From positions 1 through 43,191 of the forward strand of contig JACQBQ010000015.1 in the NCBI GenBank assembly GCA_016201905.1: DNA of 43,191 nucleotides, given 5' to 3'. This DNA comes from Candidatus Melainabacteria bacterium. GTDB lineage: Bacteria > Cyanobacteriota > Vampirovibrionia > 2-02-FULL-35-15. Positions 1-8,204 of the stretch are shown piece after piece; position 1 is the stretch's first letter, and each line of letters begins with the position of its first letter. The translations under genes and the position numbers were made by a program. Below the pieces are notes generated by a model. That model saw only the letters and a program-made list of their open reading frames with translations, ran no database searches and was not told where the DNA came from.

Positions 1-15
1 TGTATCTATATTTCG

Positions 16-24
16 TTATCCACA
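16..24 (+). promoter_or_regulatory. Isolated perfect DnaA-box sequence
   Basis: TTATCCACA matches the E. coli DnaA-box consensus exactly. It is a single copy at the window edge. I see no cluster of boxes and no dnaA or dnaN nearby, so it may be chance or part of an upstream feature outside the window. Confidence 0.25.
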
Positions 25-120
25 CAAGATGATACTTGTTGTCAAATATTACATGTGATGTTCTTCTATATCTTTTTTCTCCCATTACTCCATTTTACTA
101 AACCGCCAATTTGACCTGAA

Positions 121-155
121 GGGGTCGCCTAAAGGCGAGGGATCTTACCCCACAG
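121..155. other. Compact inverted repeats in the leader of the 888-aa gene
   Basis: The region holds an outer GGGGT...ACCCC pair and an inner CGCC-TAAA-GGCG hairpin. It could be the terminator of an upstream gene or a leader structure. There is no T-tract after it, so terminator function is doubtful. The rest of 1-210 shows nothing else except the DnaA-like box. Confidence 0.3.
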
Positions 156-210
156 GAAGAATTAGAGTTTAATTTGTTAATTTTGTATTTCATGGTATTT
201 TTATAGAATC

Positions 211-2877
211 ATGAGACCAACCAGGATTATAAGCTCACTTCTATTAGGCACTACAGCTTTTATAGGTTCACAAAATATTTCAGCTCACAATAAAGCTGAA
301 AACAAGATTGAAAATAAATCCAATTCACCTGCTCAAATCAAATCTTCTACTGTAGCTCTTTATCAAACAAAGCTAAAAGCCCTCTGTGAACTACCAGAAG
401 AGAGACTAGGCGAAATGGAAGAAGTACTTAACGAACTACAAAAACGTCAGTGGGTTGGATTAGGTTCAATTACAAAAGATGTAATAAATATATCAGTGCC
501 TTATTGTAAAAAGATTTTAGAAAAAAACTTAGAGTTACTAAAAAGCAACGATCTCAAAAAACAAATCATTGGAAGTAAAAACTTAACTATTTTAAGTAAG
601 CAGTTTAACTGCTGCTTCGGTGATTATTTTTATACACAAATGAATGTAAAAGAAGATTGTTTAGGTTTTATTAAATGGACCATAGAAAAAACAAATAATT
701 CAAAAATTGCTCCTAGGCAACTTGAAGTATTAATAAAATCCAATCAAGCTTTGCTAAGCCTTTGCCCAGGATATGGCTGGCTTCCTGAACCTATACCTTA
801 TCCAGCTGTATTAGAATCTAACAAACTCTATGTAAGCTGGCTAACAAAACAAGTTGATAATTCAATTAAAAATAAATCCAAACAAAATCAAAAGCTTTTA
901 GAAACTATAATCAGAGAGGAGACAGACTATGTTGTTAGAATACACCCAACAGTTAGGATGGAATTATTTCAATCATTAACAAGCAAATATATTGAATTAC
1001 TTAATCATAATATTTCAGATCCAGATTTTTTATACAATTCAATAAGCAATTTTATTTATCTCTATACTGTTATATATAACTACGGTTATAAACTTGAACC
1101 TGAGGTAATCGACAAACAGACAAAACCACTTAAAGAAAGCTCATTTTCATTATTTTATACGCTTTGTAATGGAATAGAAAAATTCCCTGACTCAAAAGAG
1201 AAAAAAGCTATCAAAGCAAAACTACTAGAAATACCTACTTCTATTGATCTTGAAGACAAAAACAACTTGGACAAATGCATGAAATATTTATCTAATATTC
1301 TTTGCAAAAATAATAGCAATGACACAGAAGAGTATATGAAAGTCGTTAGATCATTACTCAATATAAACTTTCCACTTGAAGGAGAACCAGCAACAAATTG
1401 GAGTCCTTATTTATTACATAATTTTATGGCAAACAATGTTGAATATTTTGAAAAAAATACTTTAAAAATTATTGAAGCTTATAAAACTACAAATAAAGCA
1501 GATTTAAAAGCTAAGTTAACAGATGAAATTATAGAATTGTATACATTTTTCAATCAAATATTTACAATAAAAAGAGCATGGATTGTTCAAAACAGATCCC
1601 GAACTATAGGAGGTGAAATAAATGATATTACCCCACCAGAGTTAAAGCCCCTATTTACTAAAACAAATACTCATATTGCTGAAAAATTAGAAAGACCACT
1701 GTTTAAAATTGTTTTATCTAATGTAGAAAACTGGAAAGAGTTTACTCAAAAACTACAAAAAATAGAGAATCTTAATCCTAAAATAACCAGTGAAATTAGA
1801 GGAGATATTATAGCCAACGAATTAAAAGGTATTGAAGACCCACAATTAAGAAAAATATATTATGAAATTTTAGCATTAGTAGTGTTGCCTAATTCAGATA
1901 ACGCAACTATAGTTAGCACTTTAAAAAATGGAATCATAAAAGATGAACCTCGTGAAACACTTCAAAGTATCGGCAAAATATTATCTCTTGGAACATTAAG
2001 AGCACTAGAGAGCATAGACACAATTAAAGAATATAATTTTTTCAGTGAACTACAAGGTAATAATAAGCACAGAGAGCTAGCTTCAGATGATATAACCCAA
2101 TTTCATAGACTTACGTTAGACCTTGTTCGCATATTGGATGGTGATTTTGAACTCTCTAAAACATACCTCCCCGATCGTACATTTAAAACTAAAGATGGAA
2201 AAGTTAATACAGGCGATCTTAGTGCCTACTTGAAACTTAGAAGAAATGCATTCCTTATTCTTGCTTCTTCAGCAAGCAATTATTCTGAATACTCATCTAG
2301 ACACAGAATATTGGCTTATCAAAACCTTATGACTGACTTACTTGAAAGCAAATTTGAAAGGTATGGTACCTCTGAAACAATCGTACAAACTTGGGGAGAA
2401 GAAGTAGCCATGCTAATTGAAGCTTATTCAGCTACAAAGGAAACACTTGTTGAAAGTAAAAAGCATATCAACACAAAGTTAGATTTTCTAAGAAAAAGAT
2501 TTTTCGATGGCATTGAACAAAGCTATGAAATAGATGGAGAAAAGAAAACGTATACAACTCTGCCTCTTTTTAATAGAATTTTAGAAAGTGAATTTATAAG
2601 CCTAAATCCAAAGGAAAATAGAAAGATTTTAGATGAGCTGCATAGACCTAAATATGGTAATCCTGCATCTGGTGAAAAAATAAGAGAAGTGATTTTTCAA
2701 GCAGCTCCGAAACTACAAGCAAAGTATACTGAGATGAGAGAACAATTTGCTTTAGCATTTTTAAGAGCATTATCAAATCAAAAAAATACATATATCGACG
2801 AATATTTAGGTTATTTAAGTCAGTTAGGATACAGTGATTCTGAAAGAGAAAATATTGCTAAAGCTTTTTTAAATTAA
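211..2877 (+). CDS. Large secreted alpha-helical protein of unknown function (888 aa)
   Basis: I do not recognise a family. The N-terminus looks like a Sec signal peptide: basic MRPTR, a hydrophobic stretch at about residues 6-20, and a plausible cleavage after ISA near residue 25. The remainder is a charged, Lys/Glu/Asn-rich sequence that reads as almost entirely helical, with no repeated motif or catalytic signature I can identify, so an extracytoplasmic structural or binding role is possible. No clear Shine-Dalgarno precedes the ATG; an extended -10-like TGGTATTTT lies 9-10 nt upstream, compatible with a near-leaderless mRNA. Its 3' end overlaps the convergent queC gene by 20 bp. Codon and base use match the neighbours. 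Confidence 0.8.
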   Translation: MRPTRIISSLLLGTTAFIGSQNISAHNKAENKIENKSNSPAQIKSSTVALYQTKLKALCELPEERLGEMEEVLNELQKRQWVGLGSITKDVINISVPYCKKILEKNLELLKSNDLKKQIIGSKNLTILSKQFNCCFGDYFYTQMNVKEDCLGFIKWTIEKTNNSKIAPRQLEVLIKSNQALLSLCPGYGWLPEPIPYPAVLESNKLYVSWLTKQVDNSIKNKSKQNQKLLETIIREETDYVVRIHPTVRMELFQSLTSKYIELLNHNISDPDFLYNSISNFIYLYTVIYNYGYKLEPEVIDKQTKPLKESSFSLFYTLCNGIEKFPDSKEKKAIKAKLLEIPTSIDLEDKNNLDKCMKYLSNILCKNNSNDTEEYMKVVRSLLNINFPLEGEPATNWSPYLLHNFMANNVEYFEKNTLKIIEAYKTTNKADLKAKLTDEIIELYTFFNQIFTIKRAWIVQNRSRTIGGEINDITPPELKPLFTKTNTHIAEKLERPLFKIVLSNVENWKEFTQKLQKIENLNPKITSEIRGDIIANELKGIEDPQLRKIYYEILALVVLPNSDNATIVSTLKNGIIKDEPRETLQSIGKILSLGTLRALESIDTIKEYNFFSELQGNNKHRELASDDITQFHRLTLDLVRILDGDFELSKTYLPDRTFKTKDGKVNTGDLSAYLKLRRNAFLILASSASNYSEYSSRHRILAYQNLMTDLLESKFERYGTSETIVQTWGEEVAMLIEAYSATKETLVESKKHINTKLDFLRKRFFDGIEQSYEIDGEKKTYTTLPLFNRILESEFISLNPKENRKILDELHRPKYGNPASGEKIREVIFQAAPKLQAKYTEMREQFALAFLRALSNQKNTYIDEYLGYLSQLGYSDSERENIAKAFLN

Positions 2878-3595
2878 TCTTATAGAATGGTGGGAATTCT
2901 TTATATTTTAATGGGTCTTTTATCCCGGCCAAGGCAAAGCCTTTTAAACGCAATTGGCAGCTATCACATAAGCCACAAGCTTTTTTCCCGCCTAAATAAC
3001 AGCTCCAGGTAAGGCTCCAGTTAACCCCAAGCTTCTTACCCAGTTTAACTATTCCGGCTTTTGACAGGTTCATTAACGGAGTTTTAATTTTTATTACCCT
3101 GCCTTTTACCCCAGCTACCGTTGCTAGTTTTATTAACTCCTGAAACTTATTTATAAAAGGTCTACGGCAATCTACATAGCCTGAGTAATCAACAGAGTTA
3201 ACCCCAATATAAATTTCCTCTGCATTTATAGCTTCCGCATACGCTAAAGCAAAAGAAAGAAAGATGGTATTCCTGGCTGGAACATAAGTGTTTGGAATTG
3301 ATTTATCTGTCAGCTTTCTTTTTTGTGGAACTTTTTTATCCTTTTCAGTAAGTGAAGAACCTCCCCACAAAGTTAAGTCAAATTTAACAACTTGATGCTC
3401 AACTGCTCCTACTTCCCTGGATATTTTTTTTGCACATTCAAGTTCTTTCTTATGTCTTTGTCCATAATCAAAAGTTAATATGAAAACCCTATTCTGTAGG
3501 TAAGACTTCGATTCTTTTGCTGCAAGATATGCAAGGGTAGAAGAGTCAAGTCCACCTGAAAGCAGAACAACAACATTTTTAAAAGTTTGTTTCAT
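2858..3595 (-). CDS. queC: 7-cyano-7-deazaguanine synthase QueC
   Basis: QueC converts 7-carboxy-7-deazaguanine to preQ0 using ATP and ammonia, in queuosine biosynthesis in the cytoplasm. The PP-loop SGGLDS is at residues 13-18. Four C-terminal cysteines (about C199, C207, C210 and C213, in the WSCYLGG...CGLCDSC segment) match the zinc site of the family. Length 245 aa is typical. The ATG at 3595 is preceded by a good AGGAAA Shine-Dalgarno. No other queuosine gene (queD, queE, queF, tgt) is in the window, so the pathway must be dispersed. I looked for a preQ1-I aptamer upstream and did not find one. The 3' end overlaps the convergent secreted-protein gene by 20 bp. Confidence 0.95.
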   Translation of the reverse strand: MKQTFKNVVVLLSGGLDSSTLAYLAAKESKSYLQNRVFILTFDYGQRHKKELECAKKISREVGAVEHQVVKFDLTLWGGSSLTEKDKKVPQKRKLTDKSIPNTYVPARNTIFLSFALAYAEAINAEEIYIGVNSVDYSGYVDCRRPFINKFQELIKLATVAGVKGRVIKIKTPLMNLSKAGIVKLGKKLGVNWSLTWSCYLGGKKACGLCDSCQLRLKGFALAGIKDPLKYKEFPPFYKINLKKL

Positions 3596-3848
3596 TTTTG
3601 GTTTCCTGCCCAGTGTTATAGCAATCCATTTTAGGGTATGTAGATAATAAGAGCAACTTTTAATTTCAATGCCTAAAGAAAGGAGCGTAAGTCAAAAATA
3701 ACAAGGCTATTAAAGTTACTGGCTAAAGATAAGAATATCTATAAAAAGTGATTTTAATTTGGGAAAAATCTAGAAAATCTGAATTCAGGGTTTTGTGTTT
3801 TTTAAATTCAGACCAAAGTACAACCAATATAAAAAGACTAGGGTGTCT

Positions 3849-4664
3849 ATGAAGAGGAAATCTCTCTACTTTTTTTTAAGTTTTCTAATAATAACAAATA
3901 GTATTTTATTGCCTGCAAAATCAAATGAAAATTTAACAACGAACGAGGATTACTTTCTTTCAGATGGAGTTCTTTTAAAAGGAAAGGCAAGTACAACTGA
4001 TGTACTTAAAAAAAATGCTAAGCTAAAAGTATCTGTAAACCAAGATATTAATTCCCTAGAAAATCACATTGGTGATGAATTTAGTGCCACAATTTTAAAT
4101 GACCTGAATGTAAATGATATAAACCTTGTTCCGGTAGGCAGTATTGTAGTTGGTCACGTATCAGACATTATGAATGCTGGAAAAGCAAGCATGCAAGGAA
4201 CAATTGAAATCTCACTTGATAAAATTGTTTTACCTTCAGGCAAATATATACCCTTAACAGGTGCAAGATTTGCTGCTAATAGAACTTATACAAATAAAAA
4301 CCATCAGCTAAAAGGTGACGGTAATGGCTTAGCAAGAGGGATTGGTATTGGAGCGTTAAAAGGAGCTACATTAACTTTCATTCCAGGAAATAAAGCAGTT
4401 AAAACAGCTACCATAGGCATTGCTGCAACAGGTGCAGTGTTTAGCGGAGGCTGGAGTCTAACATCAACTGCTGTAATTGGAGGAGTAACAGGACTAGTTT
4501 ATGGAATTAAAAAGCATGGCAAGGAAGTTATGATTGCCTCCGGACAAGAATTAGAAATTGAACTGGATGGAAATCAGGATTTAACTCCTATGGAAGTAGC
4601 TATTGATGATCTTATGAACCAAGGGGTTCAAACATCTGCTACAGCTGATACAGTAATAAAGTAA
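3849..4664 (+). CDS. Secreted protein with glycine-rich hydrophobic segment, unknown function
   Basis: A longer reading from a GTG at 3795 is possible, but the ATG at 3849 puts a clear signal peptide first: basic MKRK, hydrophobic YFFLSFLIITNSILLP, then AKS. That gives 271 aa. The mature part has a beta-rich segment (VPVGSIVVGHVSDI...GTIEISLDKIVLPSGKYIPL) and then a Gly/Ala-rich hydrophobic stretch that resembles glycine-zipper segments. The first segment recalls the LPxGTxVxGxV...L.G..I pattern of several envelope proteins, but I cannot assign a family. The protein is likely periplasmic or outer-envelope. A TATAAA sequence lies about 15 nt before the start. It stands alone, followed by a palindromic repeat. 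Confidence 0.75.
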   Translation: MKRKSLYFFLSFLIITNSILLPAKSNENLTTNEDYFLSDGVLLKGKASTTDVLKKNAKLKVSVNQDINSLENHIGDEFSATILNDLNVNDINLVPVGSIVVGHVSDIMNAGKASMQGTIEISLDKIVLPSGKYIPLTGARFAANRTYTNKNHQLKGDGNGLARGIGIGALKGATLTFIPGNKAVKTATIGIAATGAVFSGGWSLTSTAVIGGVTGLVYGIKKHGKEVMIASGQELEIELDGNQDLTPMEVAIDDLMNQGVQTSATADTVIK

Positions 4665-4692
4665 CCTCTGTTTTAATTTTTTCCGGGTAACT

Positions 4693-4773
4693 GTCATTGC
4701 GAGGCGAGCGTGGCAATCTCAATAACGTTTTGGAGATTGCTTCGTCAGGGCTAAAGCCCTTCCTCGCAATGAC
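4693..4773. repeat. Palindromic intergenic repeat (REP/MITE-like), copy 1
   Basis: An 81-bp element is bounded by 12-bp perfect inverted termini, GTCATTGCGAGG and CCTCGCAATGAC. Inside are a second inverted pair (GCAATCTC / GAGATTGC) and a short AGGGCT-AA-AGCCCT hairpin. The whole could fold into a long cruciform or RNA hairpin. Elements with these termini are widespread intergenic repeats in bacteria. It lies between the convergent ends of the secreted protein and the protease and may act as a bidirectional terminator. A related degenerate copy is at 36977-37066. Confidence 0.85.
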
Positions 4774-4818
4774 GTGAATTCACTTTACCTCGAATCGTTT
4801 AACACACCTCATGCCAAA

Positions 4819-4839
4819 CGCTATAATATTTTTATGCAG
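4819..4839 (+). promoter_or_regulatory. Duplicated promoter/start module, copy 1
   Basis: These 21 bases are identical to 6480-6500, which covers the -10 box and start codon of the SAM hydrolase gene. TATAAT lies at 4822-4827 and an ATG at 4834, with the same 6-nt gap. The ATG opens only a 10-codon reading frame (see 4834-4866). Confidence 0.6.
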
Positions 4840-4866
4840 CTACTCCCAAAAACTCACTCACTGTAA
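4834..4866 (+). other. 10-codon leaderless mini-ORF or gene remnant
   Basis: The ATG exactly 6 nt after a TATAAT box opens a frame of ten codons (MQLLPKTHSL) ending in TAA. It could be a tiny leaderless peptide, a small-RNA promoter, or the relic of a duplicated 5' end. The first bases (ATGC..CTA) resemble those of the SAM hydrolase gene. There is no evidence of expression. Confidence 0.3.
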
Positions 4867-4918
4867 TATGATCTATCAAGCATGCACAAGTTCTAAATGT
4901 GTCCAGGAGCAGGAGTTT

Positions 4919-6151
4919 TTATAGTAATGATGCAACTTTTACATTACATAAAGAAGCCAAATATTCACTAGTGGCAATTGGCGTAGCAAATGAACAACCA
5001 GATATAAAATTGATGGCTTTTCTTCCTGACCTATCTGGATCATAAATGATTTTACCCTTGTCATCAACATCAAAAAATCGTAACCAATTACGCTTAATTT
5101 CGGAAAGTATTATTTCTGGATCTAAGTTTAAAAGTGCAACAAATTTACCTCCAAAACTATTTTCTAAAGCATCTTTGATTTCAAGTAAAACTTTTTTTTC
5201 TAACCAAATAGTGTAACCATTGAAACTATATTTGTTAACTGAATTTAAAAGTTTATCAATTTCTTTTAATCGTCTGTTTATTTCTTTTAATAGCCTCTTT
5301 GCAGGATACAATACTCCTTCACTTAAAGGAAAGCATTCTTGATTTTCTTTAAAGTTAACAGCTTCGGGCTGTACTCGGCGGATTAGAGCAGTACCACCGG
5401 ATACCTTTTCTAACGGTATTTCTACAGTCCCATCATTGATAATTGAATATCCAGTCAGCTCATTGCCTTCAAAAACTTCGGTTACACTATGAATACCTTG
5501 TCTATAAATGTTAATCAAGCTATGTTGAGATGAATAAGGCGCAATCTCACCTTGTGCATTGGTAGCTCCAACATTAGTTACTCCTTCAGCTAGACCAAAT
5601 AAATTAACCGTTTCATGTCCGGCATTACCACCACACATAAAAAATGTAGAGCCTGATGCTATAACTTCTTCTATGGCTTTAATTATATTATAAAGTTCGT
5701 TAAAACCCCTATCACTTGAAGTTTTAAAAAAGTCTATAATTTTTTTTCTATTTTCAAACAGATTTTCTGAGTTTAATTCCAGCCCTGTTAGTTCTTGTAA
5801 TACTTTTATAGTAATTGCAGAGAAATAATTTATGGTGGAACCAAGTGACATATTAACTGCATGGATAGTTGAACCTTGAATGTTATTTTTTTTTATCTCT
5901 TTTAATATTCTAGGAAGCTCTGGATAACATCTTTCTGATGCATCAAAATCTGTAATTTCTGCATAATCCTTAGCTCTGGCTCTTAAAATTAGTGACACGA
6001 TTGCTCCGTGGGATACTTTGTCAGTGACTCCATCACCATCAATGTCGAAAACATTTTTTTTTGCCAAACCAAAATAATCAATTACTGCTGCTCTTCTTAT
6101 GGGTTGGCTTGCAATGGGTTGAGTGAGATTTTTTGTGGTTGTAATATTCAT
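4919..6151 (-). CDS. Atypical subtilisin-like serine protease (S8 family), no signal peptide
   Basis: The subtilase catalytic elements appear in order: Asp25 (AVIDYFG), His48 (VSHGAIV), oxyanion Asn176 (CGGNAGHE) and Ser387 (GCSFATPIA, compare the usual GTSMATP). Supporting blocks such as VNMSLGS (about 99-105) and VTNVGATN (191-198) also fit. The Asp-to-His interval is very short and holds DIDGDGVTD, an EF-hand-like possible calcium loop. There is no signal peptide or propeptide, since the catalytic domain starts about 20 residues in. A charged helical insertion (about 280-380) separates Asn from Ser. It may act inside the cell or leave by a non-Sec route. Similarity to known subtilases is low, so activity is inferred from the triad only. 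The gene is monocistronic. Confidence 0.75.
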   Translation of the reverse strand: MNITTTKNLTQPIASQPIRRAAVIDYFGLAKKNVFDIDGDGVTDKVSHGAIVSLILRARAKDYAEITDFDASERCYPELPRILKEIKKNNIQGSTIHAVNMSLGSTINYFSAITIKVLQELTGLELNSENLFENRKKIIDFFKTSSDRGFNELYNIIKAIEEVIASGSTFFMCGGNAGHETVNLFGLAEGVTNVGATNAQGEIAPYSSQHSLINIYRQGIHSVTEVFEGNELTGYSIINDGTVEIPLEKVSGGTALIRRVQPEAVNFKENQECFPLSEGVLYPAKRLLKEINRRLKEIDKLLNSVNKYSFNGYTIWLEKKVLLEIKDALENSFGGKFVALLNLDPEIILSEIKRNWLRFFDVDDKGKIIYDPDRSGRKAINFISGCSFATPIATSEYLASLCNVKVASLL

Positions 6152-6479
6152 CTTTCCAAGAACTAATACTAAAGAGTTTGGTTTTAGTGTAAAAAACTTT
6201 TTAATAGTTTATCAGATTTGCAGATTAAATTTCTTTAGTTTTTTCTTAATCTTGCTTAACCTACTTTGACAAAAATCTCAGGCTTCTCACTGTAAATGCA
6301 AGTTTGTCTATCACTGCTTACTTTGTCAGTGAGCCAACGCCAGCTCAGGAATTGAAATAAAGCCTTTGTACTATATTACTTGAATTCTGACATTGTCAAT
6401 TGTTCTAGATAGTACCATAATAAACTTTCACTTTCTGAATCCTATTTATTTGCGTTTATGTCTCGGTAAACATCGTTAA
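6152..6479. other. Divergent intergenic region, protease / SAM hydrolase
   Basis: About 330 bp lies between two divergent genes. It holds an inverted repeat CTCACTG (6286-6292) / CAGTGAG (6327-6333) around a further CACTG. I see no open reading frame, terminator or known riboswitch. The protease start has only a weak GGAAAG ahead of it. Confidence 0.4.
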
Positions 6480-6500
6480 CGCTATAATATTTTTATGCGA
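6480..6500 (+). promoter_or_regulatory. -10 box of the SAM hydrolase gene, leaderless start; module copy 2
   Basis: TATAAT at 6483-6488 is followed by 6 nt and then the ATG at 6495. Transcription would begin at or within a base or two of the start codon, and there is no Shine-Dalgarno. The 21 bases are repeated exactly at 4819-4839. I see no convincing -35 hexamer. Confidence 0.65.
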
Positions 6501-7274
6501 CTAATTACTCTTACAACAGATTTTGGAAACAGTGATCCGTTTGTTGGCATAATGAAAGGAGTAATTTTAGATATTTATCCAAATGCAAAAATTGTAGACT
6601 TAACACATAATATTTCCCCACAAAATATAAGACAAGCCAGCTTTATACTTAGATCTTCTTATTACTATTTTCCTAAAGGCACTATTCATCTTTGTGTTGT
6701 CGATCCTGGCGTTGGAAGCTCAAGAAAGCCAGTACTAATTAAGACAAAGGATTATTTCTTTATTGGACCAAACAATGGCTTATTTTCTTTTGTAATTGAA
6801 AATGAAAAACTAATTAACATTATTGAATTAACAGAAAAAAAATATTGGTTAAAAAACATAAGTCAGACATTTCACGGCAGGGATATTTTCGCACCTGTTG
6901 CTGCACACCTTGCACAAGGAAAAGACATTAAAGACTTTGGACAGGAGATTACAAAAAACAAGCTTATCTTACTAAAACAGGATAGTCCAATAAAAACTAA
7001 AAATAAAATTAGAGGAACTGTTCAATACACAGATCACTTTGGAAACATAATCACAAACATTCCAAATTATTTTATTAAAACCAAGATGATCGGAAAGGTT
7101 AAAACTAAAAAAATCCATGGAATTATTGCTTGCTATTCAGGTGCAGAAGCAAAGAAGCTTTATGCAATTAAAGGCAGTAGTAATTTTATAGAGCTTTTTG
7201 TTAATAAAGATAACGCTGCAAAAAGCGTAAAGGCAAAAGTTGGGGATCCTGTTGAGTTCTGGGAACCAACTTAA
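6495..7274 (+). CDS. S-adenosyl-L-methionine hydrolase (adenosine-forming), DUF62 family
   Basis: The family (formerly DUF62, related to fluorinase and chlorinase) splits SAM into adenosine and methionine with hydroxide as nucleophile. The N-terminal LITLTTDFGNSDPFVGIMKG block carries the family's conserved Asp. ISPQNIRQASF, VVDPGVGSSRKP, FIGPNNGLFS and FHGRDIFAPVAAHLA (about residues 125-140) are characteristic. Length 259 aa is typical, and I see none of the extra loop of the true halogenating enzymes, so hydrolase is the safe call. The start is set by the leaderless -10 box. The next gene (ycf23) follows after 75 bp with its own Shine-Dalgarno. A role in SAM homeostasis is plausible given speD nearby. 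Confidence 0.9.
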   Translation: MRLITLTTDFGNSDPFVGIMKGVILDIYPNAKIVDLTHNISPQNIRQASFILRSSYYYFPKGTIHLCVVDPGVGSSRKPVLIKTKDYFFIGPNNGLFSFVIENEKLINIIELTEKKYWLKNISQTFHGRDIFAPVAAHLAQGKDIKDFGQEITKNKLILLKQDSPIKTKNKIRGTVQYTDHFGNIITNIPNYFIKTKMIGKVKTKKIHGIIACYSGAEAKKLYAIKGSSNFIELFVNKDNAAKSVKAKVGDPVEFWEPT

Positions 7275-7349
7275 CGTTGTTTTTTCTTTTTAATGTAAAA
7301 TGATACTGTTAAAGGTAAGGCACAAAAAATCTTAAGGAGTTAAACAAAA

Positions 7350-8138
7350 ATGTCAAACAAGCAAAAAATTTTAAATGGACTTAAAAACAAAAGTTTTGTA
7401 AAAATTATTTCAGGTATTCAAAACTACGATAAACAAAAATCTTTAAATGTAGCTATGGCAGCAGAAATGGGCGGAGCATCAGCTCTAGATATTTGTGATG
7501 ATCCAGAAATCATTAAACCACTCAGAGCATTAGTTCAATTACCTCTTTTTGTTTCAAGTATCGATCCTTTAAAATTAATTGCAGCACAATCTTATGGTGT
7601 CGATGTTCTTGAAATCGGAAACTATGAATCTTTTTACAGCCAAGGAAAAATGTTTACACCTAAAGAGATTCTAGAAATTGCACAGTTTGTTAAAAAATCA
7701 GTTACCTTAGATCTCCTTTTATGCTGTACAGTGCCAGCCACCCTTGAGATTGAAAATCAAATTAAGCTAGCTAAAGAGTTAATTAATTTAGGCATTGATA
7801 TTATTCAAACTGAAGGTTTTACACCTGACACTGCAGTCTCTGACAGAAAAGATACTAGCTACAATGAAATACTGAAAGCAGCTTCAACCCTTGCAAACAC
7901 ACTAGAGCTAAGAAAAGCACTACCAAATGCAAATATAATCACTGCAAGTGGAATTACTTTAACTACTGCACCGCTTGCATTAGCTATGGGTACAAATGGA
8001 GTTGGAATTGGCTCCTACATTAATACTCTAACGACTCAAGAAGAAATGACAGAAAAAGTAAAAGAGATAATGGAAAGTGTAACCAAGCTTTCAACCCAAT
8101 CACTTCAAGAGACAAAAACTCTTGCTTTAAAACACTAA
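7350..8138 (+). CDS. ycf23: Ycf23/DUF561 family TIM-barrel-like protein
   Basis: The sequence follows the Ycf23 family closely: VKIISGIQNYD, VAMAAEMGGASALDICDDP, LPLFVSSIDPLKL, YGVDVLEIGNYESFY, LIQTEGFTPD, and the C-terminal ITASGITLTTAPLALAMGTNGVGIGSYIN. Ycf23 is found in Cyanobacteria and plastid genomes of red and related algae. Its biochemical function is not known to me, and the repeated beta-strand/Gly pattern suggests a phosphate-binding TIM barrel. Length 262 aa is usual. A strong AAGGAG Shine-Dalgarno precedes the ATG, in contrast to the leaderless genes on either side. A hairpin terminator follows at 8156-8193. This gene is the best taxonomic marker in the window. Confidence 0.88.
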   Translation: MSNKQKILNGLKNKSFVKIISGIQNYDKQKSLNVAMAAEMGGASALDICDDPEIIKPLRALVQLPLFVSSIDPLKLIAAQSYGVDVLEIGNYESFYSQGKMFTPKEILEIAQFVKKSVTLDLLLCCTVPATLEIENQIKLAKELINLGIDIIQTEGFTPDTAVSDRKDTSYNEILKAASTLANTLELRKALPNANIITASGITLTTAPLALAMGTNGVGIGSYINTLTTQEEMTEKVKEIMESVTKLSTQSLQETKTLALKH

Positions 8139-8155
8139 CTAGCATAAACCACACG

Positions 8156-8193
8156 TAGAGGCAGGGTGGCTCCGCCTCTATTGTTTTTGTTTT
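8156..8193 (+). terminator. Intrinsic terminator after ycf23
   Basis: The 7-bp stem TAGAGGC (8156-8162) / GCCTCTA (8174-8180) is followed by the T-rich TTGTTTTTGTTTT. It sits between the ycf23 stop and the lysS promoter. The lysS -10 box begins at the last T of the tract. Confidence 0.8.
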
Positions 8194-8198
8194 ATAAT
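8193..8198 (+). promoter_or_regulatory. -10 box of lysS, leaderless GTG start
   Basis: TATAAT is followed by 6 nt and then GTG at 8205, the same geometry as at 6483 and 31256. It lies inside the longer possible reading frame that opens at 8166, which argues that the upstream start is wrong. Confidence 0.65.
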
Positions 8199-8204
8199 AA
8201 AACA

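Noticed and set aside
16-24. Replication origin near the left edge
   Set aside because: A single DnaA box with no cluster, no dnaA/dnaN and no AT-rich unwinding element beyond background.
3596-3700. Possible preQ1 riboswitch upstream of queC
   Set aside because: I could not find the preQ1-I stem plus A-rich tail or a preQ1-II pattern; only a normal Shine-Dalgarno is present.
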